Shown piece after piece: positions 38,462 to 43,729 of a stretch of DNA of 43,729 bases. Each line of letters begins with the position of its first letter. The first letter of the stretch is position 1. Position numbers and translations under genes: made by a program. The notes under the pieces were generated by a model. It had not been told where the DNA came from. It was given only the letters and a program-made list of their open reading frames with translations, and ran no database searches. This DNA comes from Oscillospiraceae bacterium (GTDB lineage: Bacteria > Bacillota_A > Clostridia > Oscillospirales > JAAYXM01). The stretch lies in assembly GCA_017408185.1 (NCBI GenBank), contig JAFQVE010000600.1, forward strand, positions 1 through 43,729, written 5' to 3'.

Positions 38462-38490
38462 ATTATATCAAACTACATTTTTGAAATCAA
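38462..38490 (-). promoter_or_regulatory. Promoter of AraC3
   Basis: On the minus strand TTGATT (38485-38490), 17-nt spacer, TATAAT (38462-38467). The expected RNA start at about 38455 lies just before the GAGGTGA site, which fixes the start codon at 38442. Confidence 0.75.
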
Positions 38491-38565
38491 TTATTAAAAC
38501 TATTATTTTCTGCCATCTTTTGAGAAAAATGGACATATTTGTATGGAGAAATCAAGTCAAAGAAA

Positions 38566-38574
38566 TGTTATAAT
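38566..38574 (+). promoter_or_regulatory. Extended -10 promoter of the sugar-acid operon
   Basis: TGTTATAAT at 38566-38574 is a perfect extended -10 (TGnTATAAT) with no good -35. The RNA would start near 38581, which supports translation from ATG 38602 and rules out the in-frame TTG at 38539. Confidence 0.65.
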
Positions 38575-38601
38575 TATTGTAAAATGAGACAAGAAGGTGA
38601 A

Positions 38602-39534
38602 ATGTTTGTGCAATCGACGAGAATAAAAGGATTTGATGTTTCTCGTATATCTCTCGGAACCGTACAGCTTGGGCTCGATTACGGAATTAGCAATAGTGGT
38701 GGAAAACCGCACAGAGAGGATGCTTTTAAAATTCTCGACTGTGCCGCAAAAAACGGCATAAGTGTCTTTGATACTGCAGCTGCATATGGCGATGCGGAAG
38801 AAGTTATAGGGGCATGGAAAAAGCAAACAGAAGAAAAATGTCCGATTATAGTAACGAAAGCATTAAAACTTAATCATAGCTCATATGAGACTTTGCTAGA
38901 AAGTTTACGCAAAAGGATTGAAGAATCGAAAAAGAGACTTGGGGTTTCACAGATCCCCGTATTGATGCTTCACCACTATGAGGATTTTGAAAATGATGAA
39001 AAAAATATAATGAGGGCATTTAAAGAGCTGAAAGCCTCAGGAGACATTCTCCTCTCAGGTATTTCGTTATATTCAAACCACGATTATAAAAAAGTAGCTG
39101 AATGCGGATTTGATGCAGTTCAGATTCCTATGAATATTTTCGATTGGAAGCAAATAGAAAACGGAGGAATAAACGCATTGAACGAAACCGGTATGATGGT
39201 TTTTGTGAGAAGTGTATTTTTACAAGGGCTTGTATTCAAGAACCCGGATGAACTGTCCAATGGAATGAGTTTTTGTCGAAAACCATTAGAGGATTTCAGA
39301 GGACTATGCAAAGAGTTTGGTATGACACCTGCAAGCCTTGCGCTTTCATTTGCACTCTCTGTCCCCGGAGTAACAAGCTTAGTGCTTGGTGGTGAGACAG
39401 TCAGACAGGTCGAAGAAAATGTTGAACTTGCAAAAAAAGTGACAGAACTGTCAAGTACGCAAATGGAAAGAATTCACAGCTTTTTTTCGGATATCGACAA
39501 CCGGGTAATAAATCCTAATTTATGGGGTGTATGA
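38602..39534 (+). CDS. Aldo/keto reductase
   Basis: 310 residues, NAD(P)H-dependent (beta/alpha)8 barrel, cytoplasmic. The AKR tetrad is in place: Asp57 and Tyr62 in FDTAAAYGDAE, Lys86 in IIVTKAL and His124 or 125 in LMLHHYED. The C-terminal half keeps ALSFALSVPGVTSLVLGG, the nucleotide-binding part. ATG 38602 is chosen for AGAAGGTG upstream and for its place behind the promoter. The family reduces sugar aldehydes or oxidises sugars to lactones; as the first gene of an operon with a dehydrogenase and a pyruvate-type aldolase it probably works on a sugar or the aldolase's aldehyde product. It is 16 bp from the next gene. Confidence 0.85.
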   Translation: MFVQSTRIKGFDVSRISLGTVQLGLDYGISNSGGKPHREDAFKILDCAAKNGISVFDTAAAYGDAEEVIGAWKKQTEEKCPIIVTKALKLNHSSYETLLESLRKRIEESKKRLGVSQIPVLMLHHYEDFENDEKNIMRAFKELKASGDILLSGISLYSNHDYKKVAECGFDAVQIPMNIFDWKQIENGGINALNETGMMVFVRSVFLQGLVFKNPDELSNGMSFCRKPLEDFRGLCKEFGMTPASLALSFALSVPGVTSLVLGGETVRQVEENVELAKKVTELSSTQMERIHSFFSDIDNRVINPNLWGV

Positions 39535-39550
39535 CGTTAGGAGGACAAAT

Positions 39551-40522
39551 ATGAATTTTCCGTTCGGAGATAATCCGATACGTCTCGGCGTGTTGGGGAT
39601 GACAGAAGGAAATGCGCATCCGTTTTCGTGGAGTGCAATTATAAATGGATATGACAAGAAAGAAATGCATCGTTGGACTAGTGAACTTTATCCGACCATT
39701 CCTGTTTATCTCAATCGCCAACCCGAAGAAACATTCGGTATTGAAGGCGTAAAAGTTACTCATGTCTGTTTTACCGGATATGAAGAAAGGAACATGGCAG
39801 AAAACTGTGCAAGAGCCGCTTTTGTTGAAAATGTTACAGAAAAGCCCGAAGATATGATTGGAAATGTTGATGCTGTAATATGTGCAACGGATGTCGGTAG
39901 TGAACATGTAAATCGTTGTCGTCCGTTTGTAGAGGCTAGAATTCCGATATTTATAGATAAACCGCTGACGGATAATGAGAATGATTTAAAAACGATTGTT
40001 AGGTGGGTTGATGAAGGTGCACCTATCATGTCATCGTCATCGCTTAGATACTTAAAGTCGCTTGAACCATACTATGCTAACAAATATGAGTTAGGAAAGA
40101 TTAGATATATTCTTAGCCCGATGGCAAAGTATTGGGAAACATACGGAATGCATGCGGTAGAAAGTATATATCCGCTTCTTGGTCCCGGGTTCGAGTGGGT
40201 GCAGAATCTTGGTACATATGAAAGAGCTATGGTTCAAATGCATCATTTTAGTGGCTGTGATGTAAGCATCCCGATGGGATATGGTTTTACAACAAACGGC
40301 GTAACCGTTATAGCAGAGAATGAGGTACGTACATTTTCAGACGGGGACTCCTTTTATGCTTTTAAAAAGCAGCTTCTGAAATTTGTTGAATATATCCGCA
40401 CGGGTAAGCGTGATCATCCGTTTTCCGAAACGGTGGAAATGGCAAAGATTATAATTGCAGGAATAAGAAGCCGCAATGAAGGAAACCGACGCGTTTATGT
40501 ATCTGAAATAAAAGAGAGGTAA
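39551..40522 (+). CDS. Gfo/Idh/MocA-family oxidoreductase
   Basis: 323 residues. N-terminal Rossmann part IRLGVLGMTEGNAHPFSWSA: the usual GxGxxG is replaced by a GMTEGNAHP sequence, so cofactor binding may be unusual. The family's central Lys is in FIDKPLTDN (~137), the EKP-motif position, and MHAVES gives a conserved catalytic-type His. The C-terminal half is the alpha/beta sheet domain. Members oxidise sugars or inositols using NAD(P). AGGAGG lies 6 nt before ATG 39551; an upstream in-frame GTG at 39527 overlaps the reductase gene and lacks such a site. It is 4 bp from the next gene, so they are translationally close. Confidence 0.8.
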   Translation: MNFPFGDNPIRLGVLGMTEGNAHPFSWSAIINGYDKKEMHRWTSELYPTIPVYLNRQPEETFGIEGVKVTHVCFTGYEERNMAENCARAAFVENVTEKPEDMIGNVDAVICATDVGSEHVNRCRPFVEARIPIFIDKPLTDNENDLKTIVRWVDEGAPIMSSSSLRYLKSLEPYYANKYELGKIRYILSPMAKYWETYGMHAVESIYPLLGPGFEWVQNLGTYERAMVQMHHFSGCDVSIPMGYGFTTNGVTVIAENEVRTFSDGDSFYAFKKQLLKFVEYIRTGKRDHPFSETVEMAKIIIAGIRSRNEGNRRVYVSEIKER

Positions 40523-40526
40523 AGAT

Positions 40527-41285
40527 ATGAGCAGCTTTATGGAAAAATTTTCCCTTTGCGAAAAAAAGGCTCTCGTCATATCTCCGGAAAACCCTTACGG
40601 AAAAGAAGTAACCGAAGGATTAAGAAGCGCGGGAGCGGAAATATGGCTTGCCGGAGAAAACAGAACAGATATTGAGTGTAAGGGATTTTTTGATTATGAA
40701 CGAGGAAATCCCGAGTCAGCTGAAAAACTTGAGAAAAATGTAAGAGAAGTCATGGGACACGTTGATGTTGTTGTGGAAAACGGAATGCATACAAGCGAAA
40801 AAAAGTGGGAGCATCCGTTCGAAACCATACAAAGAGAGCTTGAGAAAACTCATCTTGGTATGATGCTTACGATAGGTCATCTCGGACACATCCTTGCAGA
40901 GCAGAAAAACGGAAGCATCATTTTGATAACAGATTACGGTGCGCTTGTCGGATATGATGTGCAAAACTATATAGGTGAAGAGAAATCGTTTAATACGGAT
41001 TTTTCTGTGATAAACGGCTTTATAAAAGGCGGAGTTGTAAATTATGCGAGACAGGCTTCAAACTTCTTGGCAGAGCACGGATGCAGATGCAATGCTATTG
41101 CATACGCACCGATGCATGGAAGCTGCGACAAAGAATTTGAAAGTGCATTTATACGCCACAGTCAGTTGAAGCGCCTTGCATACAGTGATGATGTTGCCTC
41201 GGCAGTTGTGTTTCTTGCGTCTGATGCATCGTCATATATAACAGGAATAACATTGCCGGTAGACGGCGGATATACGGCAAAGTGA
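40527..41285 (+). CDS. Degenerate SDR-family protein, predicted non-catalytic
   Basis: 252 residues. The C-terminus is clearly SDR (DDVASAVVFLASDASSYITGITLPVDGGYTA), and it aligns without gaps with the next gene over the active-site helix. The catalytic residues are missing: the Tyr of YxxxK is Asn163 (NGFIK, Lys167 kept), the catalytic Ser is Asp in ILITDYG, and TGxxxGxG is ISPENPYGKE with only one Gly left. An enzyme with the classical mechanism is unlikely. It could be a partner subunit of the intact SDR next to it, since SDRs form dimers and tetramers, or a sugar-binding protein. The frame is intact, so it is not obviously decaying. Confidence 0.8.
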   Translation: MSSFMEKFSLCEKKALVISPENPYGKEVTEGLRSAGAEIWLAGENRTDIECKGFFDYERGNPESAEKLEKNVREVMGHVDVVVENGMHTSEKKWEHPFETIQRELEKTHLGMMLTIGHLGHILAEQKNGSIILITDYGALVGYDVQNYIGEEKSFNTDFSVINGFIKGGVVNYARQASNFLAEHGCRCNAIAYAPMHGSCDKEFESAFIRHSQLKRLAYSDDVASAVVFLASDASSYITGITLPVDGGYTAK

Positions 41286-41295
41286 GGTGGGAAAA

Positions 41296-42102
41296 GTGAA
41301 TACATTTGATTTGCTCTCCATGAAAGGTAAAAATGTGCTGATCACAGGTGGGCGTATGATGTATGGGCTCGGAGCAACGCTTGCACTTGCGGATGCCGGA
41401 GCGAATATCTATCTTGCAAGTCATTCCGAGGCTTCTGCAAAAGAGCTTATTGATGAACTTAGAGAAAAGAAAAATGTCAAAGCAAAAGCTTTTGCTTTTG
41501 ACCTCGATGATGTTGGAAGTATCGAAAAGCTCGTGCGTGACGTTACAGAAGAATCCGGTCAGATACATGCATTTATACATTGTAGCCGTATAATACCGTC
41601 AGGAGGTGTGGGGATAGGATGGGATCAGGACTTTGTTCAGCTTGAGCAAAGTGTAAGAATAAATTCCGCAGCTTCGCTGTATCTGATTCAACTTGTTGGT
41701 GAGCATATGAAAAAGCATAAATGTGGGGCAATGGTTCTTTTTGGTTCGATGATGGGTCTGATCGCTGTCGAAAAACACAATTATGACGGAAATCCCCAAA
41801 TGGTGCCCGGTGCATATTCCCCGGCGTATGCAGTTGATAAATCCGGTCTTTCGGCGTGGGTTCGCCATGCAGCAAGCTACTACGGACAGTACGGAATACG
41901 AGTAAATGCTGTATGTCCCGGAGGTCTGCAATCGGAAAGAACAAATCCCGTGTTTGCTGAACAATATTCAAAACATACTTTACTTGGGAGACTTGCAAAT
42001 ACCGACGACATAAAAGGCATTATACTTCTGCTTTCATCTGATGCTTCGGCATATATTACCGGATTGAACATCCCTGTTGACGGCGGATATACTTGTATAT
42101 AA
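41296..42102 (+). CDS. Short-chain dehydrogenase/reductase (sugar or keto-deoxy sugar acid type)
   Basis: 268 residues. The classical motifs are intact: nucleotide loop TGGRMMYGLG, catalytic Ser in LFGSMMG, YAVDK (Tyr and Lys), RVNAVCPGG, and the C-terminal ITGLNIPVDGGYT. Overall it resembles the KduD/gluconate 5-dehydrogenase branch, which acts on 2-keto-3-deoxy-gluconate-type acids, but the exact substrate is not readable. GTG 41296 has AGGTGG 5 nt upstream; GTG 41287 lies inside that site. It is 10 bp after the degenerate SDR and 13 bp before the aldolase. Confidence 0.85.
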   Translation: MNTFDLLSMKGKNVLITGGRMMYGLGATLALADAGANIYLASHSEASAKELIDELREKKNVKAKAFAFDLDDVGSIEKLVRDVTEESGQIHAFIHCSRIIPSGGVGIGWDQDFVQLEQSVRINSAASLYLIQLVGEHMKKHKCGAMVLFGSMMGLIAVEKHNYDGNPQMVPGAYSPAYAVDKSGLSAWVRHAASYYGQYGIRVNAVCPGGLQSERTNPVFAEQYSKHTLLGRLANTDDIKGIILLLSSDASAYITGLNIPVDGGYTCI

Positions 42103-42115
42103 GGAGAAAAAAGAA

Positions 42116-42898
42116 ATGATTCAAAAAAACAGTAAAATGGTGGAAAAACTTAGAAAAGATGAACTGGTTGTCTGCACAAAGCTTAACATTACAGACACGA
42201 TACCGGCAGAGATAGCCGCATATTCGGGTTTTGACTGTATATGGGTTGATATGGAGCATATTCCGTCTGATTACAGTCAGATTAAAAACGTAATTTTGGC
42301 AGCTAAAGCACGGGGAACAGAAACTATTGTACGAACTCCCAGAGGTGCGTATTCAAACCTTATTCGTCCGCTTGAAATGGACGCAGAAGCGATAATGGTT
42401 CCTCACGTTATGAACAAAAAGGATGCGGAAGAGGTTGTGTATTATACAAAATTTTCACCGATAGGCCGCAGACCTCTTGATGGCGGAAACAGTGATGGTA
42501 TGTATTGCCTTATGGATATTCCGGAATACTTTAAGTATTCAAACGAACAAAAGCTAACAATAATTCAAATAGAGGATATAGAAGCATATGAACAGCTTGA
42601 AGAAATAGCATCAGTTCCCGGAATTGATATGTTATTCTTTGGGCCTGGTGACTTCGCACATTCAATTGGACTTGCGCATGATATGGGAAATGAAAAAATT
42701 TGTGAAGCACGCAAACGTGTAGCAGAAGTAGCAAGGCGTTATGGAAAGCTTGCAGGAACGGTTGGCAGTACGGCCAATATAGAAGAATTATATAATATGG
42801 GATACCGTCTTGTCAGTATTGGAGCAGATGTAATTGCATTATGCAGCTATTACTCAAATATAATAAAGTCTGTTGAAGAACTGAAAAAGAAGCGGTAA
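42116..42898 (+). CDS. HpcH/HpaI-family class II aldolase (2-keto-3-deoxy acid type)
   Basis: 260 residues, metal-dependent TIM barrel. Visible family features: VDMEH (Glu47, catalytic-type His48), Arg73 in IVRTPRG, metal-site Glu153 in IIQIED and Asp179 in FFGPGDF. The family cleaves 4-hydroxy-2-keto acids to pyruvate and an aldehyde, for example 2-keto-3-deoxy-L-rhamnonate or 2-keto-3-deoxyglucarate. In this operon, after two dehydrogenases, a non-phosphorylating sugar-acid route is plausible. The ATG at 42116 has AAGGAG 9 nt upstream; an earlier in-frame start at 42077 would overlap the SDR gene. Confidence 0.85.
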   Translation: MIQKNSKMVEKLRKDELVVCTKLNITDTIPAEIAAYSGFDCIWVDMEHIPSDYSQIKNVILAAKARGTETIVRTPRGAYSNLIRPLEMDAEAIMVPHVMNKKDAEEVVYYTKFSPIGRRPLDGGNSDGMYCLMDIPEYFKYSNEQKLTIIQIEDIEAYEQLEEIASVPGIDMLFFGPGDFAHSIGLAHDMGNEKICEARKRVAEVARRYGKLAGTVGSTANIEELYNMGYRLVSIGADVIALCSYYSNIIKSVEELKKKR

Positions 42899-42913
42899 AA
42901 AGGGGGAGAAAAG

Positions 42914-43360
42914 TTGATAATTGACAACCTTAAAAACAGCGAAACCTACTATGCCATGAATAGCTACTTTCCTGATATCTTCTCTAAAATAAAGTCGATC
43001 ACAAAAACTGATATAGGAAAAAAGTTTGTGCTTGCTGAAGGCGTTGTATGGGTAAGTACAACAGCTACGGACTATCCCCCGGATGGAGAACGTCAGTTTG
43101 AGGCTCACCGCAACTTTCTTGACATTCACTTTGTCCTTGCGGGGGAAGAATCGTTTGCATATGCGGACGTTGATACGCTCACACCGATAACAGAATATAA
43201 TCTGCAAGAGGACTATGTTCTCTTAACCGGCAGGGGTAATGAGTTCACGCTCCGTCCCGGTGACTTTTGTATTGTTTATCCACAGGATGCGCATATCCCT
43301 AAGCTTAAGAAATTAAGCAACGGTGCTCTCATCCATGGAGTTGCAAAAATAAAGTTATAA
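42914..43360 (+). CDS. YhcH/YjgK/YiaL-family protein
   Basis: 148 residues, a single beta-barrel (cupin-like) domain, typical family length. Motifs: FEAHRNFLDIHFVLAGEE (~74-91), CIVYPQDAHIP (~125-135) and a C-terminal HGVAKIKL. E. coli YhcH is encoded in the sialic acid (nan) operon and YiaL in a keto-sugar operon; members are linked to sugar anomer handling. It starts at TTG with GGGGGAG 5 nt upstream. It closes the cytoplasmic part of the operon, 20 bp before a secreted protein gene. Confidence 0.85.
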   Translation: MIIDNLKNSETYYAMNSYFPDIFSKIKSITKTDIGKKFVLAEGVVWVSTTATDYPPDGERQFEAHRNFLDIHFVLAGEESFAYADVDTLTPITEYNLQEDYVLLTGRGNEFTLRPGDFCIVYPQDAHIPKLKKLSNGALIHGVAKIKL

Positions 43361-43380
43361 ACAATAAGGAGGAAAAGAAA

Positions 43381-43729
43381 ATGAAGAAAAAATTATTATC
43401 TCTCATTCTCGCAATCACGATGATTGCAACACTTCTCCCGGCAATGGCACTTTCCGCAGGCGCGGAGGACACGGGTTATACACTCACAGAGGACACGGGT
43501 TATACACTCACATATGATTTTACTCCAGACGATGCAACAAATGTGGGCAAGGGTTTGACGACATTTACAGAGTATAGTCAGACCTATGGGCAATGGAAAT
43601 ATTGCGCGGAAAATGTTACCAGCACCATTGAGGTGACATCGCAAAGCAGTGGATATGCAATGAAAGCCAAAACGGCGATAGGAGAATGGTATGCTGTAAA
43701 GATATATGTTCCGGTATACGGGGTTTATA
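43381..43729 (+). CDS. Secreted protein with a W-A-K-type N-terminal module, 3' end outside the window
   Basis: The first 116 residues are visible. ATG follows AAGGAGG. Signal peptide at ~1-26 (MKKKLLSLILAITMIATLLP). Residues ~40 onwards begin another version of the module shared by the giants and their partners: YTLTYDF, QWKYCAENV and GEWYAVKIYVPVYGVY. It may be the small or the giant member of a fourth pair. The sequence type differs from the three pairs upstream. It ends a tight cytoplasmic operon, unlike the other pairs, which come first. Confidence 0.8.
   Translation, partial: MKKKLLSLILAITMIATLLPAMALSAGAEDTGYTLTEDTGYTLTYDFTPDDATNVGKGLTTFTEYSQTYGQWKYCAENVTSTIEVTSQSSGYAMKAKTAIGEWYAVKIYVPVYGVY
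43465..43512 (+). repeat. Tandem 24-bp duplication after a signal peptide
   Basis: Two perfect copies of a 24-bp unit encode EDTGYTLT twice, right after the predicted signal peptide. It keeps the frame. Confidence 0.9.

Noticed and set aside
37561..38463. AraC3 start at ATG 38463
   Set aside because: That ATG overlaps the predicted -10 element of its own promoter; the GAGGTGA site serves ATG 38442.
38539..38601. Longer N-terminus for the aldo/keto reductase from TTG 38539
   Set aside because: The extended -10 at 38566-38574 would lie inside the coding part, and the better ribosome binding site belongs to ATG 38602.

Overview
The window looks like the chromosome of a Gram-positive, Clostridia-type anaerobe that degrades polysaccharides at its surface. 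The support is AGGAG-type ribosome binding sites, Sec signal peptides of the MKK...LSLI...M...P type, cell-wall anchoring by three-repeat S-layer homology (SLH) domains, moderate-to-low G+C by eye, and mostly rightward transcription from AraC-controlled promoters. A Monoglobus-like lineage is a guess from architecture only. I see no rRNA, tRNA, CRISPR array, insertion sequence or phage gene.

The layout is modular. Module 1 (1-10026) has a 5'-truncated secreted protein, a 2419-residue SLH-anchored heparinase II/III-type lyase, a hairpin, a sugar isomerase/epimerase-like TIM barrel and a scrap of an old SLH gene. Module 2 (10136-22514) has an AraC regulator divergent from a 2649-residue SLH lyase, then a 650-residue secreted protein, an N-acylglucosamine 2-epimerase and a terminator. 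Module 3 (22761-37424) has an N-acetylneuraminate lyase, a convergent AraC regulator, a 532-residue secreted protein, a third giant SLH lyase broken by one in-frame UGA, a GH20-type hexosaminidase, a ceramidase-fold hydrolase and a terminator. Module 4 (37561-43729) has an AraC regulator divergent from a tight six-gene sugar-acid operon (aldo/keto reductase, Gfo/Idh/MocA dehydrogenase, degenerate SDR, intact SDR, HpcH/HpaI aldolase, YhcH family), which runs into another secreted protein cut by the window end.

The most striking pattern is that every complete lyase module pairs one giant SLH-anchored lyase with one smaller secreted protein that has no SLH domain, and the two members of a pair carry the same pair-specific N-terminal module. 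All versions share a core around G-x-W-I-A-F-K-x-x-V-P. The small proteins continue into InlB/Flg_new-like repeats and a shared C-terminal cap instead of a lyase.

Proposed logic (inference): surface lyases cut an acidic, hexosamine-containing glycan outside the cell; oligosaccharides are imported by transporters not in the window; GH20, the ceramidase-fold enzyme, NanA-like lyase, AGE epimerase and the module 4 operon process sugars inside. AraC regulators sense products. No substrate is proven. A roughly 200-bp intergenic element occurs in direct orientation on both sides of module 3.
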